A stretch of 64,000 nt of DNA from Flavobacterium sp. ASV13 (GTDB lineage: Bacteria > Bacteroidota > Bacteroidia > Flavobacteriales > Flavobacteriaceae). Under the pieces are notes generated by a model that saw only the letters and a program-made list of their open reading frames with translations, had not been told where the DNA came from and searched no databases. The translations under genes and the position numbers were made by a program. Positions within the stretch are counted from its first letter, which is position 1. Every line of letters begins with the position of its first letter. Shown piece after piece: positions 53,776 to 61,550 of the stretch. The stretch is from NCBI RefSeq assembly GCF_000745775.1, contig NZ_JQJY01000002.1, positions 372,001-436,000 on the forward strand. The letters are read 5' to 3'.

Positions 53776-53850
53776 TTAGATAATGAGATAATGTGCCAAT
53801 TAGATAATGAATTAAATTTTCTAATTGACACATTCTCTAATTGACACATT
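53776..53850. repeat. AATTAGATAATG word inverted repeat
   Basis: Repeats of AATTAGATAATG and AATTGACACATT words form an imperfect hairpin between mrp and the NifU-like gene. Confidence 0.5.
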
Positions 53851-53856
53851 AATATT

Positions 53857-54096
53857 ATGACAACAGAAGAGTTAACAAATAATGTTTTATTGGCTTTAGA
53901 CGAAATAAGGCCATTTTTAAAATCTGATGGCGGAGATATTACGCTAGTTTCGATTGACGAAGATAAACATGTAAAAGTTCGTCTTGAAGGCGCATGCATT
54001 AGCTGCAGCGTGAATCAAATGACTTTGAAAGCAGGAGTTGAAACTACAATTAAAAAATATGCACCACAAATTGAAACTGTGGTGAATATCATGTAG
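53857..54096 (+). CDS. NifU C-terminal domain protein
   Basis: The 79-residue protein is a stand-alone NifU-like domain: DEIRPFLKSDGGDITLVSID, then GACISCSVNQMTLKAGVE with the CxxC pair that binds the cluster. It scaffolds or passes Fe-S clusters, probably with the Mrp ATPase encoded upstream. Confidence 0.95.
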   Translation: MTTEELTNNVLLALDEIRPFLKSDGGDITLVSIDEDKHVKVRLEGACISCSVNQMTLKAGVETTIKKYAPQIETVVNIM

Positions 54097-54255
54097 TGAA
54101 TCCTTTTTTCTTAGCATTTGCGATTTTTGATTATTAACAAGAATAGTATTTCTTTTGCGTGTTTTTCTTGGTTTTCTTAATAAAAACATTCAAAACTAAA
54201 TCGAATATTGCATATTTAACAAAAAACAACATAAAGATTTAAGAGTTTTAGTTGC

Positions 54256-54284
54256 TTTGTTTTTACTTATTTAACTTAAATTTG
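54256..54284 (+). promoter_or_regulatory. Promoter of the secreted protein gene
   Basis: TTTG, 17 bases, TAAATTTG, with the ATG 25 bases downstream. It matches the flavobacterial promoter form. Confidence 0.6.
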
Positions 54285-54309
54285 TAAAATAACCCTAAAT
54301 CTTAAATTT

Positions 54310-54792
54310 ATGAAACATTATTACACTTTATTTTTATTGTTGTTTTTTGTATCGGTAAATTATGCTCAGCAAGCACAAACTTTAATTGTTGACAAGGCTT
54401 GGGTAAATGAAGCAGAAGAATGGTCGGATTTTAAATTTTCAGGACAAATCGTTTTCAACACTAGCGCGACTAATGAAGAAGGCAGTTTAAGAATTGGAAA
54501 CTATGATTTTTTATACGATTTTGCCGAAGGAAAAGCGAAATTTGCTAATAAAGCAACTTACAGCACAGCTGAATTTTCACATCCAAGAAAGGTCTCTGTA
54601 ACAACAGACAAACAAGGGGTTGTAAATTCTACATACGAAGGAACATTGATCTTTCAAAGTGACAGAGATTATTATTCTGTCATTGCAGTAGTAACACTGC
54701 TTGAAAAAGGTGGTACTATGCTGGGGGTAAAAATGCATCTTAAAGATAATGCACAAAAAGAATACGCATTTAGCATAAAACCAACAAGTTAA
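54310..54792 (+). CDS. Secreted protein, unknown function
   Basis: The 160-residue protein has a signal peptide (about 1-20, ending NYAQQ) and a beta-rich mature part with no recognised domain. It has its own promoter and sits between the NifU-like and ferredoxin genes by position only. Confidence 0.65.
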   Translation: MKHYYTLFLLLFFVSVNYAQQAQTLIVDKAWVNEAEEWSDFKFSGQIVFNTSATNEEGSLRIGNYDFLYDFAEGKAKFANKATYSTAEFSHPRKVSVTTDKQGVVNSTYEGTLIFQSDRDYYSVIAVVTLLEKGGTMLGVKMHLKDNAQKEYAFSIKPTS

Positions 54793-54849
54793 AACAAACC
54801 AGGATTTTTTCACGTTATAAAATCCTACATTAAAATTCCCATAATAAAA

Positions 54850-55167
54850 ATGGATGTATTAATAAAGATTAAAGATCGAGAAGGAGTTATTCATGAATTA
54901 CAGGCTCCTACTGATATGGCAATGAATATAATGGAGTTATGCAAAGCATACGAACTTCCTGTTGAAGGAACCTGTGGCGGAATGGCCATGTGCGCTTCTT
55001 GCCAGTGTTATGTTCTAAATGATATTGCATTACCTGAAATGGGAGATGAAGAAGAAGCTATGCTTTCGGAAGCATTTTACGTTAAATCTAATAGTCGTTT
55101 AGGCTGTCAGATACCAATTACTACAGATTTAGAAGGACTAGAATTAGAACTTGCTCCGGAATATTAA
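54850..55167 (+). CDS. 2Fe-2S ferredoxin (adrenodoxin type)
   Basis: The 105-residue protein has the cluster loop GTCGGMAMCASCQCYVL (C38-x5-C-x2-C) and the fourth Cys in SRLGCQIP, as in adrenodoxin/Isc-type ferredoxins. The ending ELELAPEY is typical. It passes electrons, possibly in Fe-S assembly given the Mrp and NifU-like neighbours. Confidence 0.93.
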   Translation: MDVLIKIKDREGVIHELQAPTDMAMNIMELCKAYELPVEGTCGGMAMCASCQCYVLNDIALPEMGDEEEAMLSEAFYVKSNSRLGCQIPITTDLEGLELELAPEY

Positions 55168-55175
55168 TATTAGAA

Positions 55176-55205
55176 AGGCGAAAATCACTGATTTTCGCCT
55201 TTTTC
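55176..55205 (+). terminator. Terminator of ferredoxin gene
   Basis: AGGCGAAAAT and ATTTTCGCCT form a 10-bp stem with a 5-base loop and a T-run. Confidence 0.9.
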
Positions 55206-55225
55206 TTTTAATTATAAATTCAATC

Positions 55226-55264
55226 AAAAAAGCCGTAACTGCATTGCTGCAATTACGGCTTTTT
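55226..55264. terminator. Bidirectional terminator
   Basis: AAAAAGCCGTAA and TTACGGCTTTTT form a stem, with inner TGCA/TGCA pairing. It serves the convergent asd gene and backs up the ferredoxin terminator. Confidence 0.85.
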
Positions 55265-55295
55265 CTTTATAACAATTTTCTTTAATCTCTCAGAT

Positions 55296-56285
55296 TTATA
55301 CCAATCCAGCCTGAATTAAATATTCAGCAATTTGGATTGTATTTGTTGCTGCACCTTTTCTTAAGTTATCAGCAACGATCCACATGTTTAATGTGTTTGG
55401 CTGGCTTTCGTCACGACGGATTCTTCCAACAAAAACATCATTTTTACCTTCAGCATATAATGGCATTGGGTAGGTGAATGTATCTAAATTATCCTGTACT
55501 ACTACTCCATCTGTATGGTGCAAAATTTCACGAACTTCGTTCACATCGAAATCATTTGTAAACTCAACGTTTACAGCCTCACTGTGTCCGCCAACAACTG
55601 GTACACGAACTGCAGTAGCCGTAACTCTAATTGTGTTGTCACCAAGAATTTTTTGAGTTTCACGAACTAATTTCATTTCCTCTTTAGTGTATCCGTTATC
55701 TTCAAAACTGTCGCAATGTGGAATCGCGTTTCTGTGAATTGGATATTTGTAAGCCATATCACCTTGAATTCCTGCGTATTCATTTTCTAATTGTTTTACC
55801 GCTTTTACACCAGTTCCTGTGATTGATTGGTAAGTAGAAACAATAATTCTTTTAACGTTGTATTTTTTATGCAAAGGCGCCAAAGCTAATACCATTTGAA
55901 TAGTAGAGCAATTTGGGTTTGCAATAATTTTATCTTCTTTAGTTAAAACAGAAGCGTTGATTTCAGGAACAACTAATTTCTTAGTCGGATCCATTCTCCA
56001 TGCAGATGAGTTGTCGATAACAGTTGTTCCGGCAGCAGCAAATTTTGGAGCCCATTCTAATGAAGTATCTCCTCCAGCAGAAAAAACTGCGATGTCAGCC
56101 TTCATATCTACAGCAGTCTGTAAACCAACAACTTTATATTTTGTTCCTTTATATTCAATTTCTTTTCCTACTGATCTTTCTGATGCAACAGGAATTAATT
56201 CTGTAACAGGAAAATTTCTTTCTGCTAAAACTTTAAGCATTACTTCGCCAACCATTCCGGTAGCACCTACAACTGCAATTCTCAT
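55296..56285 (-). CDS. asd: Aspartate-semialdehyde dehydrogenase
   Basis: The 329-residue protein (ATG at MRIAVVGATG) has the NADP-binding GATGMVG and the active-site Cys in NPNCSTIQ. It also has a GTGVKAVKQL helix and the substrate-binding RVPVVGGHSE segment. It makes aspartate semialdehyde for Lys, Met, Thr and diaminopimelate synthesis. The longer in-frame start adds a poor N-terminus and was rejected. Confidence 0.96.
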   Translation of the reverse strand: MRIAVVGATGMVGEVMLKVLAERNFPVTELIPVASERSVGKEIEYKGTKYKVVGLQTAVDMKADIAVFSAGGDTSLEWAPKFAAAGTTVIDNSSAWRMDPTKKLVVPEINASVLTKEDKIIANPNCSTIQMVLALAPLHKKYNVKRIIVSTYQSITGTGVKAVKQLENEYAGIQGDMAYKYPIHRNAIPHCDSFEDNGYTKEEMKLVRETQKILGDNTIRVTATAVRVPVVGGHSEAVNVEFTNDFDVNEVREILHHTDGVVVQDNLDTFTYPMPLYAEGKNDVFVGRIRRDESQPNTLNMWIVADNLRKGAATNTIQIAEYLIQAGLV

Positions 56286-56401
56286 TTTTATATTTTTAAA
56301 TAATTCTATAATCAAATTTGTAATGCAAAAATAAGTATAATAAAAGTCTCGGCAAGGCTATTCACAAAAAATAACAAAATGTTATAAAATAAACATTTTG
56401 T

Positions 56402-56429
56402 AAAAAAACCGCCTCTTTAGAAGGCGGTT
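56402..56429 (-). terminator. Terminator of mscL
   Basis: AACCGCCT and AGGCGGTT form a stem with a 7-base loop, next to an A-run that gives T7 on the transcribed strand. Confidence 0.85.
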
Positions 56430-56460
56430 AAGTTAGACTTAGTGTAGCGGTATTATATTT

Positions 56461-56835
56461 TTATTTATTTTTCAATAAATCTCTAATCTGAGTAAGCAAT
56501 TCTTCTTGAGTTGGGCCTGCAGGTGGCGCTGGAGCTTCTTCTTTTTTAAGTTTGTTTACTCCTTTAATAACTAAGAATAAAACAAAAGCAACAATAACAA
56601 AGTTAATTACTGCCGAAAGAAAGAGACCGTATTTTACACCACCAAAAGCGGTAAGATCTTGAATTTTTTCTAAATGCGCAGCTTCTAAAGCCGGTTTTAA
56701 TACTAGTGGCGTAATTACATCTTCAATAAATGAACTTACAATTTTACCAAATGCCGCTCCAATAATTACTGCAACAGCAAGATCAACCACGTTGCCTTTT
56801 ATTGCAAATGCCTTAAATTCTGAAAAAAATCCCAT
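56461..56835 (-). CDS. mscL: Large-conductance mechanosensitive channel
   Basis: The 124-residue protein has FFSEFKAFAIKGNVVDLAVA at the N-terminus (the pore helix that follows is GxxxG-type), a periplasmic loop (about 45-70), a second helix (about 70-92) and the C-terminal coil EEAPAPPAGPTQEELLTQIR. It releases solutes on osmotic downshock. Confidence 0.96.
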   Translation of the reverse strand: MGFFSEFKAFAIKGNVVDLAVAVIIGAAFGKIVSSFIEDVITPLVLKPALEAAHLEKIQDLTAFGGVKYGLFLSAVINFVIVAFVLFLVIKGVNKLKKEEAPAPPAGPTQEELLTQIRDLLKNK

Positions 56836-56903
56836 ATCGTATCTATTTACATTTATAATAAGTGAATATCGAAAATACGGAATTTTCTTGAAAGTTCTTA
56901 AAA

Positions 56904-59375
56904 TTATCTGAAAAATACCCGTTTCACACGTTGCGAAATACTGGTCATAATCTCATACGGAATTGTTTTTAAAGCTTCTGCCATTTCAATAACCGTTGGG
57001 CTTTCGCCAAAAATAATCACCGAATCACCTTCTTTACAATCGATATGACTCACATCGACCATGAGCATATCCATACACACACTTCCGACAATATTGGCTT
57101 TTTGATTTTTGATCGTTACAAAACCAACTTCATTTCCCCATAATCTCGAAATTCCGTCGGCATAACCTATTGGAATTGTGGCAATTTTAGTTTCTTTTTC
57201 GGCCATAAAACGGCGTCCGTAACCAACGCTGTCGCCACTTGGAATTGTTCGGATTTGAGAAATAATTGATTTTAATGTTCCAACATTTTCCAGATATTTT
57301 TGTTCCGATGAATCGTTGGAAACTCCGTACAAACCAATTCCCAAACGCACCATATTATATTGTGCATTCGGAAAATTACTGATTCCCGAAGTATTCAGAA
57401 TATGACGAATCGGGTTTATATTTAATTCCGACATTAATTTGGAAGATAACTTCTCAAATAAACCAATTTGCTTTTCGACAAAACCAAAATGTTTTGGATC
57501 ATCGCTTGTTGCCAAATGCGACAAAATACTTTGAACCCGAACGGTTGAATTATTTTTCAAAGTCTCAATCAATTCGTCGATTGTATTTTCTTCAAAACCT
57601 AAACGATGCATTCCTGTGTCCATTTTAATATGAATCGGGAAATCTTTTAAATTCTTTTCTTTGGCAATTTTCAAAAAGGCATTTAAACCTTTTAAACTAT
57701 AAATTTCTGGTTCTAATTTGTACTGAATTATCGACGGAAAGCTTGTAGATTCAGGATTCAGAACCATAATTGGCAATTTAATTCCACCGTTTTTCAGCGA
57801 AATTCCTTCATCGGCGAAAGCCACACCTAAATAATCCACTTTATGATGTTCGAGTAATTTGGCAATTTCCAAACCTCCATTTCCATAACCGAAAGCTTTT
57901 ACCATCACCATGATTTTTACATCATCGGCGAGTTTAGATTTGTAATAATTCAAGTTATGACTGATGGAATCTAAGTTGATTTCCAAAACCGTTTCATGCG
58001 TTTTTTCTTCAAGAAGTGAAACAATTTCTTCAAACTGAAAAGATCTTGCGCCTTTAATCAAAATCGTTTCATTGCTGAAATTCAAACTTTCAAATGCTTC
58101 AATAAATGATGCCGTATCCTGAAAGGCAATACAATTTGAAAACTTGTCTTTAAAAGAAGAAATTGTTGGGCCAATGCCAATTACGCGATTGATTTTATTA
58201 GCTGAAACCAATTGAGAAACTTTCGAATACAATTCTTCATTTGAAAATCCGCTTTGAAAAATATCTGAAAGAATTACTGTTTTTGTAGCGTTCTTTTTTT
58301 GTTGGCTTTCCAGGAAATCCAAAGCAATTTTAAGCGACTGAAAATCGGAACTGTAACTATCATCAATTATACTGCAATTATTGATTCCGTTTTTGACTTC
58401 AAGACGCATTTGAACCGGATACAACATTTGCACGCGATTTTGAATGGTTTTGGAATCATATTTAAAATAAAGCAAAACCAATAAACATGAAATCGTATTT
58501 TCTATTGAAGCCGAATCATTAAACGGAATTTCTAAATCGGAAACTTTATTTTCATATTGATATTGAATAATTGTTGATTCGTTTTTAGTTTCTTTTTTCA
58601 GAATAAAAACATCGGCAGAATTATCTTTAAAACTCCATGAAAAAAATGTTCTGTCGGGAATTGGATTTTCCGCAGAAAAATCGGCAAGGCATTTATCAAC
58701 AAGTTCGTTTTTTTGATATATAATGACATTGGTATTCTTGAAAAGCAAAAGTTTCTCCTTTATTTTTTGCTCCAAATTCTCAAAACCTTCATCGTGCGCG
58801 GAACCAATGCTTGTTAAAACACCAATATTAGGTTTGATGATTTTTTCAAGCTTTTCCATTTCATTCACCGTTGAAATTCCGGCTTCAAAAATGCCTAGAT
58901 TGTGTTTTTCATTTATCGCAATTACAGATAAAGGAACACCAACCTGAGAATTGTAACTTTTAGGGCTTCGGATGATATTATAATCGGGACTTAACAGGAA
59001 ATTAAGCCATTCTTTTACGATTGTTTTTCCGTTGCTTCCGGTTAAACCAATGACAGGAAAATCAAATAAATCTCTGTAGTAACTGGCAAATTGCTGCAAA
59101 GCGTTTAAAGTGTTTTTTACCACCAAAAAATTAGCTTTACCTTTTACATTTTCAGGAATGTATTGAACAGCAAAATTTTGAACTCCTTTCTCGATAAGTT
59201 CTTCGATATACAAATGAGCATCATTGTTTACACCAGACAAAGCAATGAACAAAGTTTTAGATCCGTTTTGCAGTGAACGGCTGTCAATTGAAATATGATC
59301 GATAAAAACATCTGTATTTGACCCAATCCATTCAGCATCAAAAACCGGAATAAGACTTTTTAAATTTATGCTCAT
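56904..59375 (-). CDS. murF-alr: Bifunctional MurF-alanine racemase fusion
   Basis: The 823-residue protein has a MurF half (about 1-450) with GLTGSNGKTIVKEWL (ATP-binding GSNGKT 113-118), EAGISTVNEM and DDSYSSD. An alanine racemase half (about 455-823) follows, with the PLP Lys in VKAFGYG, HMDTGMHRLG-like segment (KMDTGMHRLG), GIGLYGV and the second catalytic Tyr in IGYADGISR. The fusion is typical of Bacteroidota and couples D-Ala supply to D-Ala-D-Ala addition in peptidoglycan synthesis. Confidence 0.95.
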   Translation of the reverse strand: MSINLKSLIPVFDAEWIGSNTDVFIDHISIDSRSLQNGSKTLFIALSGVNNDAHLYIEELIEKGVQNFAVQYIPENVKGKANFLVVKNTLNALQQFASYYRDLFDFPVIGLTGSNGKTIVKEWLNFLLSPDYNIIRSPKSYNSQVGVPLSVIAINEKHNLGIFEAGISTVNEMEKLEKIIKPNIGVLTSIGSAHDEGFENLEQKIKEKLLLFKNTNVIIYQKNELVDKCLADFSAENPIPDRTFFSWSFKDNSADVFILKKETKNESTIIQYQYENKVSDLEIPFNDSASIENTISCLLVLLYFKYDSKTIQNRVQMLYPVQMRLEVKNGINNCSIIDDSYSSDFQSLKIALDFLESQQKKNATKTVILSDIFQSGFSNEELYSKVSQLVSANKINRVIGIGPTISSFKDKFSNCIAFQDTASFIEAFESLNFSNETILIKGARSFQFEEIVSLLEEKTHETVLEINLDSISHNLNYYKSKLADDVKIMVMVKAFGYGNGGLEIAKLLEHHKVDYLGVAFADEGISLKNGGIKLPIMVLNPESTSFPSIIQYKLEPEIYSLKGLNAFLKIAKEKNLKDFPIHIKMDTGMHRLGFEENTIDELIETLKNNSTVRVQSILSHLATSDDPKHFGFVEKQIGLFEKLSSKLMSELNINPIRHILNTSGISNFPNAQYNMVRLGIGLYGVSNDSSEQKYLENVGTLKSIISQIRTIPSGDSVGYGRRFMAEKETKIATIPIGYADGISRLWGNEVGFVTIKNQKANIVGSVCMDMLMVDVSHIDCKEGDSVIIFGESPTVIEMAEALKTIPYEIMTSISQRVKRVFFR

Positions 59376-59474
59376 TTTGAAATTCTTTTTGTCAAATTTA
59401 AAACATTAATGGTAGAAAAAAGTTGTTATTTTCTTAAAAAAACTGGCTCTTTACAATCTGTATTTATATTTGAT

Positions 59475-59482
59475 TATATTTG
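59475..59482 (+). promoter_or_regulatory. Possible -7 box of the PAP2-like gene
   Basis: TATATTTG, with a second TATATTTG ten bases upstream. Both precede the chosen TTG start and argue against the longer frame. Confidence 0.4.
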
Positions 59483-59508
59483 TTTTTAGACCACAAATTA
59501 ACCACGTT

Positions 59509-60114
59509 TTGAAAAAAATACTGCCTTTATTCTCTTATATATTACATCCGATTTTTATCTCGATGTATGCCACTTTATTTTATCTTTTTTGCAAAGAAGA
59601 TGCTTTTACCAATCAGGAAAAATATTTTGTTTTATTTCAAATTCTGATTATTACGGTTTTGGTTCCGATTTTATTTTACTTACTATTAAAATCAACAGGA
59701 CATGTGACTTCTGTTATGGTTCATGAAACTTCACAGCGAAAAATCCCATTGATATTGCAGTGTTTTTTGTACATTTTATTAGTAAAACGAAGCATTATAA
59801 TTACTCGTTATCCAGAATTACATTTCTTCTTTCTTGGTGCGTTGTTTAGCACAATTTTAGCCTTGGTTTGCTCTTTATTTAATATAAAAGCAAGTCTTCA
59901 TGTAGCGGCAATCAGCGGTGTTGCGATTTTTGTAATTGGTCTTAATATGCATTTACAGATGCAAAATCCGTATTGGTCGGCGCTTTTAATTTTACTTACT
60001 GGCGTTGTTGCTTCTTCCCGACTGGAAATGCAGGCACATACTCCTAAAGAAATTTTGATTGGATTATTGGTTGGCGTTGCGCCGCAGATTCTCTTTCTAT
60101 TTTTATGGCTATAA
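59509..60114 (+). CDS. PAP2-like membrane protein
   Basis: The roughly 201-residue membrane protein has about six helices. Near the end, KASLHVAAISGV and SSRLEMQAHTPKEILIGLLVG (first 20 residues meant) resemble the His-containing motifs of PAP2 phosphatases, but the first motif (KxxxxxxRP) is not clear, so activity is uncertain. A TTG start giving MKKILPLFSYILHP was chosen. Its stop overlaps the end of the convergent barrel gene by a few bases. Confidence 0.7.
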   Translation: MKKILPLFSYILHPIFISMYATLFYLFCKEDAFTNQEKYFVLFQILIITVLVPILFYLLLKSTGHVTSVMVHETSQRKIPLILQCFLYILLVKRSIIITRYPELHFFFLGALFSTILALVCSLFNIKASLHVAAISGVAIFVIGLNMHLQMQNPYWSALLILLTGVVASSRLEMQAHTPKEILIGLLVGVAPQILFLFLWL

Positions 60115-60813
60115 AATGTAGAAAATCAAGCCAACATTCATTGCTTTCATATTTACCTTTTCACCAGAAACTGTAGAAACCGAATTAAACAAAGGATTTA
60201 AGCCGTAATACGCGTAAATATTCCATGTATTATAACCTGTTGCGAGGTAAATTCCATATTGAAATGTATTGACATCCGGATTATTAGATATTTTATAAGT
60301 GTTTTCTCCATCGTCTAAAATCGATTTGCTGGAGAAAATATAACTCATTTTTACACCTCCGTAAATTCGCCAGAATTTAGTGCTTTCATAAGTTGAATTT
60401 CGCCATCTGAATTCAATAGGAAGATCGACAGAATATTGTCTGTATCGGTTTGAAACAAATTCACCATAATCATTTACACCGTAAATTGGAGCCCCTTGTG
60501 CGTCTTCAGAAACCGTGAAATTCTGGTAAAAGTTCTGATAACTTAATCCTAATCCGGCTGCAATGGCAATAGTTCTGCTTTTATTTATTGGCATATCACG
60601 CAAGAATCCGGCAGAAAGTCCGGCAGAAAATTTATCTTGCTTCAATCGCTCCGGTGTATTTACCAAAAGATTATATGCAATAGAAAAATAAAACTGATCT
60701 TCACGATATAACGAATCGATTTTAATCACGGGTTTGATTTCCGGCTTTACTTCAGTTTGTGAAAAAACATTCAAAAACGAAACAAAAAACAAACAAGTAA
60801 AGAATAATCGCAT
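60109..60813 (-). CDS. Outer-membrane beta-barrel protein (PorT-like)
   Basis: The 234-residue protein (ATG at MRLFFTCLFF) has a signal peptide (about 1-18, ending NVFSQ) and alternating beta strands ending in an aromatic residue (MNVGLIFYIL), typical of outer-membrane barrels. The DMPINKSRTIAIAAGLGLSY type of strands matches PorT/OMP_b-brl-like proteins. Function unknown. Confidence 0.8.
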   Translation of the reverse strand: MRLFFTCLFFVSFLNVFSQTEVKPEIKPVIKIDSLYREDQFYFSIAYNLLVNTPERLKQDKFSAGLSAGFLRDMPINKSRTIAIAAGLGLSYQNFYQNFTVSEDAQGAPIYGVNDYGEFVSNRYRQYSVDLPIEFRWRNSTYESTKFWRIYGGVKMSYIFSSKSILDDGENTYKISNNPDVNTFQYGIYLATGYNTWNIYAYYGLNPLFNSVSTVSGEKVNMKAMNVGLIFYIL

Positions 60814-61036
60814 ATCGAATTTTGGTTTTAAGGAGGTTTTCAAGTTCAAACGTTTTTTGCTGTAAATTTATTTCACATACAAATATAATATAATGCCAGC
60901 TGAAGATATGATTTGAAAACAATTATTCTCTTTTTCAGGCTGAACAAAAGCATTTGTTGCACTTTTTTCAATAAATCTGCAACAGAAACTAAAAAAGGTC
61001 TCATTTTTTCAATCCGCTTTTATACCTTTGTCCTGT

Positions 61037-61390
61037 ATGAAAAGAAAACAGCTCATAATAAGTGTTTCCATGACGCTGACAATATTGTTCTCAATATTGT
61101 TTCAGTCCATACACAGTTTTGAGCATATTGTAAAACAACTTTCAGAAAAGCAATGTCACCACGATTATAATGATCCAAGTGGCGAAATAACGCATCAGCA
61201 TCACAATTACGACTTATGTTATGTTTGTAATTTTGCATTTGGAAGTTATACTATTGCTGAAACTTTTTCTTTTCAATTTCGTGTCTTTCATAAAGAAATT
61301 CCTTATTTCTTTTCGTTTTCAGAAAATATCAGCTCGTTTTCAGAAACGGCTTATTTACTTCGGGGACCTCCTGCTGTTATAGTTTCTTAA
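61037..61390 (+). CDS. Small His/Cys-rich membrane or periplasmic protein
   Basis: The 117-residue protein (ATG at MKRKQLIISV) has an N-terminal hydrophobic segment (about 5-22), then QCHHDYND, HQHHNYDLCYVCNFAFG: six His and three Cys within about 35 residues, a likely metal-binding patch. A hydrophobic or aromatic end follows. It lies 160 bases upstream of a TonB receptor, which suggests a role in the same metal or metal-complex uptake. A TACCTTTG box (61023-61030) lies very close to the ATG. Confidence 0.75.
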   Translation: MKRKQLIISVSMTLTILFSILFQSIHSFEHIVKQLSEKQCHHDYNDPSGEITHQHHNYDLCYVCNFAFGSYTIAETFSFQFRVFHKEIPYFFSFSENISSFSETAYLLRGPPAVIVS

Positions 61391-61550
61391 GTTTCGATTA
61401 TTCGAAAAATCACATTTCTTTTAATTTAAAATTCAAATTACATTGAGTTTCCTAATCCTATTTAAATAATCAGGATTAGAATGCTTTTACTGTTTGTTTT
61501 GTTTTTTCTATTAAAAAAGAAAAATCAATTAACTATAGCATCATTTCCAA

